A DNA stretch of 18,608 bases from DATLYB01 sp964502525 (GTDB lineage Bacteria > Bacteroidota > Bacteroidia > Chitinophagales > CAIOSU01): NCBI GenBank assembly GCA_964502525.1, contig CAZCXH010000096.1, positions 1 through 18,608 on the forward strand, in the 5' to 3' direction. Each line of letters starts with the position of its first letter. Position 1 is the first letter of the stretch. Made by a program: the position numbers and the translations under genes. The notes beneath the pieces were generated by a model. That model made no database searches. It was given only the letters and a program-made list of their open reading frames with translations, and was not told the DNA's origin. This document shows, piece after piece, positions 8,221 to 14,327 of the stretch.

Positions 8221-9657
8221 ATGACAACTGCTGCTATCACCGGTTCCGAGTTACCCTGCTACATTGCCGGAAATGCTTTGAAGTCCGAGGATGTGTTGAA
8301 GGTGCATAGCCCTTATGACAAGCGCCTGGTCGGAAGGGTAACATTAGCGACTGGGCGCGATACTGAAAGCGCGATTCAAGCCGGGCTGAAAGGTGGAAAG
8401 CCGCTAACAAGATTTGAGCGATACACTGTTTTGGATAAAACGCGCCAGTTATTATTGGAAAGAAAAGAGGAGTTCGCTCAGTTGATAAGCGCTGAGTCGG
8501 GGTTGGCAATACGCGAAGCAAGATATGAGACCGGACGGGCGCATGACGTGCTGCTATTTGCGGCTATAGAATGTCTTAAAGATGATGGTGAAATTTTTTC
8601 ATGCGATATTTCGCCTTCCGGCAAAGCGCGAAAAATATTCACGCTGCGCGAACCATTGAAACTTGCCGTTGCGATTACCCCGTTCAACCACCCGCTGAAC
8701 CAGGTGGCTCATAAAATCGCTCCAGCGATTGCTGCGGGTACTCCCGTTATTCTAAAGCCTTCAGAGAAAACTCCGCTGACTGCGATTCGCTTTGCAGAAC
8801 TGCTGTACGAAGCAGGCTTGCCCGGTTATATGCTCAGTGTTTTGCTGGGAACGACCAATGAAGTGGCTGAAGCGCTGGTGAAAGACAGCCGTGTTGACCT
8901 TGTTTCATTCACCGGAAGCGTTGCAGTTGGCAAGAGAATAGCGCAAACAGCGGGATACAAAAAAGTGATATTAGAACTGGGCGGGAACGACCCGCTGATC
9001 ATTTTGGAGGATGCAGACATGGACCTTGCAGTTTTACTTGCTGCTGAAGGCTCTTTCAGAAATTCAGGTCAGCGGTGTACGGCAGTGAAAAGGATTTTAG
9101 TTCAAGACAGTATTCTCAACGAATTCACAAAACGTTTTGTGGAGAAAGCAAAAGAATATAAATGTGGGGACCCTTCCGATCCTGATACTGTTGTCGGAAC
9201 CGTGATTGACGAAGCGGCTGCCATTTACTTGGAAGATGTTTTGAAGAAAGCCGTTGTTCAGGGAGCGAAAGTACTGCTGGGAGGAAAACGCAAAGGCGCT
9301 TTGCTGGAACCAACTGTCATTGCCGATGTTCCGCGTGATGCGCAGATGGTGGCGCAGGAATCATTCGGACCGCTCGCGCCCATGCTTGGATTCAAGGACA
9401 TTGATGATGCAATCAGTTTAGCGAATTCGACCAGCTATGGATTGTCAGCAGGCGTTGTAACCAACAATTTGCAGCACGCCACCCGGTTCATCAAGAAATT
9501 GAGAGCCGGTACGGTGAATATCAATGAAGTGCCCGGATACCGGATTGAGAAATCTCCATTTGGCGGCATTAAAGATTCGGGGTTGGGAATCAAGGAAGGT
9601 GTAGTGGAAGCCATCAAATGTTTCACTTATGTGAAAACGTTTTCGCTGCCGTGGTGA
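8221..9657 (+). CDS. phnY: Phosphonoacetaldehyde dehydrogenase
   Basis: NAD(P)-dependent aldehyde dehydrogenase of 478 residues that oxidises phosphonoacetaldehyde to phosphonoacetate, the substrate of the upstream PhnA. General ALDH marks are AITPFNHPLNQVAHKIAP, the coenzyme lysine in VILKPSEKTP, the Rossmann motif SFTGSVAVGK, general base Glu252 in LELGGNDP and catalytic Cys286 in NSGQRCTAVKR. The stretches FSCDISPSGKAR and NSGQRCTAVKR resemble known PhnY sequences more than succinate-semialdehyde dehydrogenases. Order phnA-phnY on one strand with a 90-base gap implies joint expression for 2-aminoethylphosphonate use. The ATG at 8221 lacks a Shine-Dalgarno, normal for Bacteroidota. Without the gene context, another semialdehyde dehydrogenase would be the alternative. 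Confidence 0.9.
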   Translation: MTTAAITGSELPCYIAGNALKSEDVLKVHSPYDKRLVGRVTLATGRDTESAIQAGLKGGKPLTRFERYTVLDKTRQLLLERKEEFAQLISAESGLAIREARYETGRAHDVLLFAAIECLKDDGEIFSCDISPSGKARKIFTLREPLKLAVAITPFNHPLNQVAHKIAPAIAAGTPVILKPSEKTPLTAIRFAELLYEAGLPGYMLSVLLGTTNEVAEALVKDSRVDLVSFTGSVAVGKRIAQTAGYKKVILELGGNDPLIILEDADMDLAVLLAAEGSFRNSGQRCTAVKRILVQDSILNEFTKRFVEKAKEYKCGDPSDPDTVVGTVIDEAAAIYLEDVLKKAVVQGAKVLLGGKRKGALLEPTVIADVPRDAQMVAQESFGPLAPMLGFKDIDDAISLANSTSYGLSAGVVTNNLQHATRFIKKLRAGTVNINEVPGYRIEKSPFGGIKDSGLGIKEGVVEAIKCFTYVKTFSLPW

Positions 9658-9774
9658 ATAAATTTCTATCCCCTTTTTTTCGCTTGGTTAACAATTCTTG
9701 TGTATTTCTCTACCCGCAATGCACCACTCGGGACGGAAACCTGTTTGCCGATGGCATATCGCAATGATAAATGC

Positions 9775-9864
9775 TCAAATGAAATTCACCTTTTGGCTCC
9801 GGCTTACCCAACTTAGGAAAAAAGAGTTTGTTTTTTCAATGAGAAGTTCTAAATTAGTTTTCAT
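9775..9864 (-). CDS. Possible 29-residue small ORF, unknown
   Basis: On the minus strand an ATG at 9864 opens a 29-codon frame ending in TGA at 9775. The peptide begins MKTNLELLIEKTN and ends with SRSQKVNFI. The AT-rich sequence before the ATG suits Bacteroidota initiation. The peptide is not recognised, has no clear signal peptide or membrane segment, and could equally be chance or the remnant of a longer gene. Confidence 0.2.
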   Translation of the reverse strand: MKTNLELLIEKTNSFFLSWVSRSQKVNFI

Positions 9865-9895
9865 AATGTTCTTTAAACGATGAGCAAAACACAAA

Positions 9896-10030
9896 GCGCT
9901 ATGGCGCGACAAAATAGCCCATACCGCAAGTATCGTTTGGAAAACTCAACATTCGACAATTGAGGATCATGCTCGGGCAAGCAAGAGCGGGCTTCGCTCC
10001 GGAACAGTAAGTCCGGATTCACCGCGGTGA
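9896..10030. other. Cluster of short palindromes, possible structured RNA or protein-binding sites
   Basis: Four palindromes are seen: gcgc/gcgc around tatg at 9896-9907; gagcg/cgctc with a five-base loop at 9985-9999; ccgga/tccgg at 9999-10016; and the perfect 12-base palindrome tcaccgcggtga at 10019-10030. Three of them fall within 46 bases. They may be the stems of an untranslated RNA that would end near the T-run at 10112, or binding sites for a dimeric regulator. No known RNA family was recognised. Confidence 0.25.
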
Positions 10031-10205
10031 CAGGAAGATACTCGACCTTATCCGGCATCCTTATCATACAATAAAGGGGTTTTCTTTAAGCCTGTACTTG
10101 CCCGGTGTGGGTTTTTTGTTTCAAGCCGGAAATTTTTAACACATGACAAAAATTTAAAATAACTAATCGCTTTGAACTGGCAATTATTCTTGTTTGGCGT
10201 TTAAA

Positions 10206-10227
10206 CATTATTCATTATTACATTATT
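10206..10227. repeat. Short CATTATT repeat at the 3' end of the MORN/TPR gene
   Basis: Three near-identical units, cattatt, cattatta and cattatt, are spaced 7 and 8 bases apart. The last overlaps the minus-strand stop codon at 10223-10225. It is a weaker member of the 7/8-base arrays seen elsewhere in this window and could be chance in AT-rich DNA. Confidence 0.4.
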
Positions 10228-10882
10228 TGCAATTCTCCTCCATCACCCTGCTTAACTCCATCATATCATAAAACCAGTATTCGCGCGCTTTCAGCAGATC
10301 TTCACACCCTTGATTTTCATTCCCTGATTTTAATTCAATCAATCCTTTTTCGTAATACGCCTCTGCGCTGAAAGGATTGATTTGCAGGGCTGAGTTAAGA
10401 AGCGACAGCGCTTTTTCAGCCTTGCCCTGTTCAGCCGCTTTCTTCACTATTTCGCGCGAATTTTTCAGCCGTTTCGATTCCCATCTTATGGCAAACTCCT
10501 CCATGCGTCCCGGATAAAATCTTATTTCCTGTTTCTTTAATCCATCTGGAAACCAGAATGTCCAGATTCCTTCGCGCTCGCCATGCTCATAATTTCCTTC
10601 TGCATATTTCTGGCCGTTTTCAAAATACCAGATGAAATAGCCGTGCTGGATTTCGGGTTCCAGCGAACTGTATGTTCCTTCCATCTGAATCTTTCCGGAA
10701 ATGTAATAATCGCGCACCCGGTACAATCGTTCGCCTTTTTCTGCAAGGCGGTAATAGGCAGCGCTGTCCTTGGCGCTTGGTTCCCAATAGTGGTCGAAAT
10801 ATCGGATGGAGCCGGCCTGCGCAAAAAGGAAGGAATTTGAAACGGCTATAAAGAGTAATGAACAGGGCAACCGGAAAATCAT
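10223..10882 (-). CDS. Secreted MORN/YwqK-like and TPR-like protein
   Basis: A 219-residue protein with a cleavable signal peptide: MIFRLPCSLLFIAVSNSFLFAQ, cleavage near residue 22. Residues about 60-122 contain two MORN/YwqK-type repeats, seen as YFENGQKYAEGNYEHGER and GIWTFWFPDGLKKQE. Residues about 144-205 fit tetratricopeptide-like helices (AEKALSLLNSALQINP, then AEAYYEKGLIELKSG). Such combinations are common in Bacteroidota periplasmic or surface proteins with no defined activity; a scaffolding or protein-binding role is inference. The name 'YwqK antitoxin' often given to this repeat should not be read as function here, since no toxin gene is near. It is divergent from the alpha/beta hydrolase with an 84-base gap that must hold both promoters. 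Confidence 0.75.
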   Translation of the reverse strand: MIFRLPCSLLFIAVSNSFLFAQAGSIRYFDHYWEPSAKDSAAYYRLAEKGERLYRVRDYYISGKIQMEGTYSSLEPEIQHGYFIWYFENGQKYAEGNYEHGEREGIWTFWFPDGLKKQEIRFYPGRMEEFAIRWESKRLKNSREIVKKAAEQGKAEKALSLLNSALQINPFSAEAYYEKGLIELKSGNENQGCEDLLKAREYWFYDMMELSRVMEENCK

Positions 10883-10966
10883 TGTATAAAATTAACAGGC
10901 AACAAACAGAAATATTCTTCAGTTGCGCTTCGACAACTCTCAGAAACCTTCAATATCTTCGGCACC

Positions 10967-11923
10967 ATGAAAAAACCGCTTATTCTCATAATAGCCATTG
11001 TGCTTATAATAGCCGGATGGCTGATCTGGTTCATCTGCCTTCGCCCTTCAACTATTATTTCCAGGGCCGATGCAAAATGGAAATACAGCCTTTCTGAATC
11101 GCATTTTTTACAATGGCGCGGAGGCGAGGTGCATTATGTTGACGAAGGAAAAGGCTTTCCGATCCTGATGATTCACGGTCTGGCAGGCTCACACCGGAAT
11201 TTCGGCAAGATTTCCGCCCGCCTGAAAAGCGATTACCGCTGCATCCGCATTGACCTGCCGGGTTTTGGACTATCCGACCTCCCTGAAGTGCCGGACAAGA
11301 ATTACAGAAAACTCTATTCTGAGTTTTTTCTTTTTTTTCTCGATGCGCTGCAGTTGGACTCATTCTGTGTGATGGGCAATTCAATGGGCGGATGGATGGC
11401 ATGGGAGATTGCTGCCGATCATCCGGACAAAGTGAAAAAGCTGGTGCTGCTATCCAGCGCAGGATACGATATGGAAAAAGTTGCTGAACGGCTGAGCTTT
11501 GGAATGAAAGCGAGTTCCGGTTTTGTGGAGAAACTATTGCAGCGGGGCATTCCGTATTCCGTTACTAAAAGAAATATAGAAAAATGCTTTTTCGATGTTT
11601 CAAGAATCAATAAGGACGAGGTGGACGTGGCGAGCGCATTCACCAACCGTGAAGGCAACTTTCACACTGTTCTTGAATTGCTCAGGCACCGCAAGGATGC
11701 CGACACCTCGCTTATCAGAACCATTCAATGTCCCACGCTTATTGTTTATGGCAAGCATGATAACATCATACCGTATGAGCATGCTTATCGTTTTCAGCGC
11801 GATATTCCGCGCAACAAACTGATTATCTACGAAGATTGCGGTCATATTCCGATGGTGGAGAAGACCGAGCAATTTGAGAAGGATTTCAGGGAGTTCGCTG
11901 CTGTTGCGGATGATTTGAGATGA
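10967..11923 (+). CDS. Membrane-anchored alpha/beta hydrolase
   Basis: Alpha/beta-hydrolase fold protein of 318 residues. An N-terminal hydrophobic helix (about 4-24) without a cleavage motif suggests a membrane anchor with the catalytic domain outside the cytoplasm, though this depends on topology. The oxyanion segment is MIHGLAGSHRNFG (68-80). The catalytic triad is readable: Ser139 in the nucleophile elbow GNSMGGW, Asp265 in YGKHDNIIP and His293 in CGHIPMVE. The helical cap between residues about 165 and 240 differs between family members and sets substrate choice, so substrate cannot be told; lipase, esterase and C-C hydrolase (MhpC-like) activities all occur in this family. The start ATG is followed by a lysine-rich anchor start, as expected. 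It stands alone on its strand, facing murQ. Confidence 0.85.
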   Translation: MKKPLILIIAIVLIIAGWLIWFICLRPSTIISRADAKWKYSLSESHFLQWRGGEVHYVDEGKGFPILMIHGLAGSHRNFGKISARLKSDYRCIRIDLPGFGLSDLPEVPDKNYRKLYSEFFLFFLDALQLDSFCVMGNSMGGWMAWEIAADHPDKVKKLVLLSSAGYDMEKVAERLSFGMKASSGFVEKLLQRGIPYSVTKRNIEKCFFDVSRINKDEVDVASAFTNREGNFHTVLELLRHRKDADTSLIRTIQCPTLIVYGKHDNIIPYEHAYRFQRDIPRNKLIIYEDCGHIPMVEKTEQFEKDFREFAAVADDLR

Positions 11924-12298
11924 TTTGTAAAGACGCTACGTATTGTTTTTGTTGCGCATTACCTTCATCAGAGATTTCGCATCTGCCTTATCCTGAATCC
12001 TGCCCGTAACCATTTTTCACAACAATCAAACATTTATTAATAAGATCATCATTTACTGCATATTTTTCAGGTATTAGCTTTAAGCCACTGGCTTCAAGCC
12101 TCAAGCTGGCCAAAACTTGCAGCTTGTAGCTTGCAGCTTGAAGCGGAATGAATTATGTACTATTTCTTGCTCCCATTAATATATACCGTTGCCCTTGTTT
12201 TCGCTGCATAAAAAAAAATAATGCTGAAAACCAAATCTTGACTGCGCTCGCGTTCCCTCGGGTGGCAGATAATTCGGTTCAACTGCTTTTACCCCCTA
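11924..12298. other. Intergenic region between convergent genes
   Basis: These 375 bases lie between the ends of the hydrolase and murQ, so no promoter is required. They hold the AGCTTGN array and its inverted arm (12091-12144), listed separately. An A-run at 12212-12219 is a T-run for murQ's strand but has no adequate stem before it. An open frame starting at 12148 runs into murQ antisense and is not supported. Confidence 0.55.
12091..12144. repeat. Heptamer array AGCTTGN with inverted arm
   Basis: Units agcttgt (12121), agcttgc (12128) and agcttga (12135) follow one another in exact 7-base register, preceded by a degenerate unit at 12114. The 17 bases at 12128-12144 match the reverse complement of 12091-12107 at 15 of 17 positions, so the region can fold into a stem with a 20-base loop. 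Placed between two convergent genes it might end transcription on both strands, but there is no U-tract on the right arm. Confidence 0.7.
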
Positions 12299-13099
12299 TC
12301 AACTACCCTCCACTGCTTTCCTCACGCTGCCGTATTTCAGCAGCCGCTCCTTTGCTTTCTCATAGCTTAATCCCAATGATTCCTTCACCATGCGCGTTCC
12401 GCGGTCAATCAGTTTGTCGTTGCTCAGTTGCATGTCCACCATCTTGTTATCCTTCACCCTGCCGAGGCGGATCATCACGGCAGTGGAAATCATATTCAGG
12501 ATGAGCTTTTGCGCGGTGCCCGCTTTCATGCGTGTGCTGCCAGTGACAAACTCAGGACCGACAACAATTTCAATCGGGTGATCGGCATGGAGCGTTACGG
12601 GCGAGCCGGGATTGCAGGTGATGCACCCCGTAAGGATTCCCTCCTCCCGGCAATGTTTCAGCGCGCCCACCACATAAGGCGTTGTGCCGGATGCCGCGAT
12701 GCCGATGACCACATCGCTGTTGCTGACGGTGTTATTTTGCAGATCAAGCCATCCCTGCCCGGGATTGTCTTCGGCAAACTCAACAGCTTTTCGGATTGCT
12801 CCATCCCCCCCGGCTATAATACCTATCACCAACCCCTGCGGCACGCCAAACGTGGGCGGACATTCCGATGCATCCACAATACCGAGCCTGCCGCTGGTGC
12901 CGGAGCCGATGTAAAACAGCCTGCCCCCGCTCAGCATGCGGTCAGCGATTTCCTCCACCAGCGCTGCTATTTTCGGGATCAAAGGCTTCACCGCCTCCGG
13001 CACCTTGCTGTCCTCGCGGTTGATGTTGGTGAGGATGTCCTCCACCCTCATCTTTTCGAGGTGGCGGTAAAGGGACGGCTGCTCGGTGATTTTTTCCAT
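12299..13099 (-). CDS. murQ: N-acetylmuramic acid 6-phosphate etherase
   Basis: Cytosolic SIS-domain lyase that splits the D-lactyl ether of MurNAc-6-phosphate to GlcNAc-6-phosphate and D-lactate in cell-wall recycling. The 266 residues carry the family signatures: SGTSGRLGIVDASECPPTFG with acid residue Glu79, then AVEFAEDNPGQG with Glu110. These two glutamates have the same spacing (31) as the catalytic pair of E. coli MurQ. GSTRMKAGTAQK near 195-206 is the second sugar-phosphate motif. It is about 30 residues shorter than the E. coli enzyme at the C-terminus, losing part of the final helical bundle, as I would expect for Bacteroidota versions. It follows the kinase gene on the same strand after 222 bases. 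Confidence 0.95.
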   Translation of the reverse strand: MEKITEQPSLYRHLEKMRVEDILTNINREDSKVPEAVKPLIPKIAALVEEIADRMLSGGRLFYIGSGTSGRLGIVDASECPPTFGVPQGLVIGIIAGGDGAIRKAVEFAEDNPGQGWLDLQNNTVSNSDVVIGIAASGTTPYVVGALKHCREEGILTGCITCNPGSPVTLHADHPIEIVVGPEFVTGSTRMKAGTAQKLILNMISTAVMIRLGRVKDNKMVDMQLSNDKLIDRGTRMVKESLGLSYEKAKERLLKYGSVRKAVEGS

Positions 13100-13112
13100 T
13101 GTGTTATTGATT

Positions 13113-13120
13113 CAAAAATA
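13113..13120 (-). promoter_or_regulatory. Possible -7 element of murQ
   Basis: On the minus strand TATTTTTG matches the Bacteroidota -7 consensus TAnnTTTG exactly, 13 bases before the murQ ATG. No TTTG-like -33 box lies 19-21 bases upstream, so it is a half site only. If real, murQ could be transcribed separately from the kinase. Confidence 0.25.
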
Positions 13121-13194
13121 GTTTGAAGTTGGGAGTATTATGTTTGGGTTGTTTAGGTTATCCCGAAACAAGTGTAAAAAAACAAACTGTGATC

Positions 13195-13283
13195 GGTCCG
13201 AAGAATTCCGGACCATCGGGTACTATTTGATACAAGTTCGGAACCTGTTTACCGATGGTATAGAGTTTTATATAATAAACTCT
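13195..13283. other. Structured spacer between murK and murQ
   Basis: Three inverted repeats are packed in 89 bases. ggtccg (13195-13200) pairs with cggacc (13209-13214). accatcgggta (13212-13222) pairs with taccgatggt (13250-13259) with one bulge. agagttt (13262-13268) pairs with aaactct (13277-13283). On the transcribed minus strand these follow the murK stop and precede murQ. They could weaken read-through, protect the murK 3' end, or bind a regulator. No run of U follows the stems, so a standard terminator is unlikely. Confidence 0.35.
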
Positions 13284-13321
13284 TAATATTTGAACACCAA
13301 ACCTTAATTTGATGCAAGCGT

Positions 13322-14155
13322 CTAAGCCGAGTGAAACCTCACCAACCCTTCCATCGGGCTTTTTATTACAATGCCTTTTTTCAGCTTCAATTCATCCATC
13401 GTGTCACGCAGGACTTCATTATTATAATAAGCGATGGAGCCGATGAAATGCACGGGCATCCCTTCGTGCCCGGCATATTTGCAAACATGGCGGACAAGAA
13501 ACTCTTTGAATCCGCTTTTCAGCATTTCACGGATGAAAGGATGCTGACTGACATTAGAAATAAATGCGGCATAAGATGCTGTAATCATATTGGGCGTTGT
13601 GGAGTCGTAAATGGCATTCAGCACGGTATCTTTCTTCATATCATATTTCCCTTCAAGCGATTTTTTCAAATCATCGGGCATCTCACGGTAATAGTACGCC
13701 TGCAAAATTTTCCTCCCGAAATAGCCACCGCTGCCCTCATCGCCCAGCGTGAAGCCAAGCGAGGGAACATTGTCAGTGACGCTTTTTCCATCATACAGGC
13801 ATGAGTTGGAACCTGTTCCCAAAATGCACGCGATGCCCGGAGCATTGCCGCATGTGGCGCGCGCAGCAGCAAGCAGGTCGTGCTCCACCTCCGCATTCAC
13901 CGAAGGAAACACGATTGCCAGCGCATTCCGCACTATTTCAACCTTATCAGGCTGCGAAATCCCCGCGCCATAAAAAAATATCCTTTCCGGCTGCCTGTTC
14001 ATTTGCGGAAGCAACTCTCTTCTCAGGTCAGCGGCTATCTGTTCTGTGTTTTTATAAAACGGATTGATGCCCAGCGTATGAACAGAAGTAGTCTTTCCAT
14101 TTTGAACGAACTCCCATCGTGTTTTTGTTGAGCCGCTGTCGGCAATCAGGAACAT
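13322..14155 (-). CDS. MurNAc/GlcNAc kinase (BadF/BadG/BcrA/BcrD-type ATPase)
   Basis: Sugar kinase of the ASKHA fold, 277 residues. DSGSTKTRWEF at 6-16 is the phosphate-1 loop, Asp93 in EHDLLAAARA is the likely catalytic base, LGTGSNS at 112-118 is the phosphate-2 loop, and LGDEGSGGYFG (137-147) is the usual glycine-rich segment of GlcNAc kinases of this family. The murQ gene downstream on the same strand suggests the substrate is MurNAc, giving MurNAc-6-phosphate for MurQ. A murT-murK-murQ cluster with this role is known in the bacteroidete Tannerella forsythia. The permease murT is not present here. GlcNAc is the alternative substrate, so the symbol murK is not assigned firmly. Confidence 0.85.
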   Translation of the reverse strand: MFLIADSGSTKTRWEFVQNGKTTSVHTLGINPFYKNTEQIAADLRRELLPQMNRQPERIFFYGAGISQPDKVEIVRNALAIVFPSVNAEVEHDLLAAARATCGNAPGIACILGTGSNSCLYDGKSVTDNVPSLGFTLGDEGSGGYFGRKILQAYYYREMPDDLKKSLEGKYDMKKDTVLNAIYDSTTPNMITASYAAFISNVSQHPFIREMLKSGFKEFLVRHVCKYAGHEGMPVHFIGSIAYYNNEVLRDTMDELKLKKGIVIKSPMEGLVRFHSA

Positions 14156-14165
14156 CGAATGATCA

Positions 14166-14266
14166 GTTTGCAGTTTAGTGTTTACGGTTAATACGTTTAC
14201 GGTTTACACGTTTACGGTTTACAAAAGATCCCAACCATAAACCGGAAAATGTAAACACGTAAACTG
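14166..14266. repeat. Heptamer array GTTTACR with inverted arm between divergent genes
   Basis: Units of 7 bases run from 14166 to 14223: gtttgca, gtttagt, gtttacg, gttaata, then gtttacg/gtttaca pairs separated by single c bases. The reverse-orientation arm follows: gtaaacacgtaaactg at 14251-14266 pairs with cagtttagtgtttac at 14171-14185 with one bulged base. The unit is the same as in the phnA-phnY spacer 6 kb away, the only unit that recurs. It starts 11 bases upstream of the kinase ATG on the minus strand. Confidence 0.8.
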
Positions 14267-14267
14267 T

Positions 14268-14300
14268 CAAATATACTCTGACTGCGGCTATTAATGCTAA
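14268..14300 (-). promoter_or_regulatory. Candidate Bacteroidota promoter for the kinase gene
   Basis: On the minus strand TTAG (14300-14297) and TATATTTG (14275-14268) are 21 bases apart. The second matches TAnnTTTG exactly; the first differs from TTTG by one base. Transcription would begin near 14261, so the leader would include nearly the whole heptamer array and its hairpin. Confidence 0.35.
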
Positions 14301-14311
14301 CTTGCGAAACT

Positions 14312-14319
14312 TATTTTTG
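14312..14319 (+). promoter_or_regulatory. Possible -7 element of the S41 protease gene
   Basis: TATTTTTG matches TAnnTTTG and lies 8 bases before the ATG at 14328. There is no good -33 box, and the leader would be almost absent. It may only be the AT-rich initiation region common in this phylum. Confidence 0.2.
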
Positions 14320-14327
14320 ATTGAGAA

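Larger units (their letters stand above)
9658..10222. other. Intergenic region with small palindromes, no clear gene
   Basis: No recognisable protein is encoded in these 565 bases. It holds one small minus-strand open frame of 29 codons and a cluster of short hairpins, each listed separately, and a T-run at 10112-10117 after a GC-rich stretch (cccggtgtggg) whose possible stem is only 3 bp. The left end is pyrimidine-rich. No match to tmRNA, RNase P or SRP RNA was recognised on either strand. Confidence 0.5.

Noticed and set aside
9698..9883. 61-codon plus-strand open frame after phnY
   Set aside because: No motif or signal was seen and composition is not gene-like. It is the complement of the small minus-strand frame at 9775-9864, which has the better start context but is itself weak.
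9873..10067. 64-codon minus-strand open frame in the gap after phnY
   Set aside because: It runs across the palindrome cluster, ends in a chance hydrophobic stretch and has no family resemblance I can name.
10101..10117. Intrinsic terminator before the T-run at 10112
   Set aside because: The possible stem (ccc with ggg) is only three base pairs, too weak to support a terminator.
11931..11950. Remnant of a dispersed gtaaagacgc-type palindromic repeat after the hydrolase
   Set aside because: Only one short arm is visible and no reverse arm was found close by, so it could be chance.
12428..13126. 232-codon plus-strand open frame opposite murQ
   Set aside because: Antisense to a gene with complete catalytic motifs; translation is His/Arg-rich and unrecognisable.
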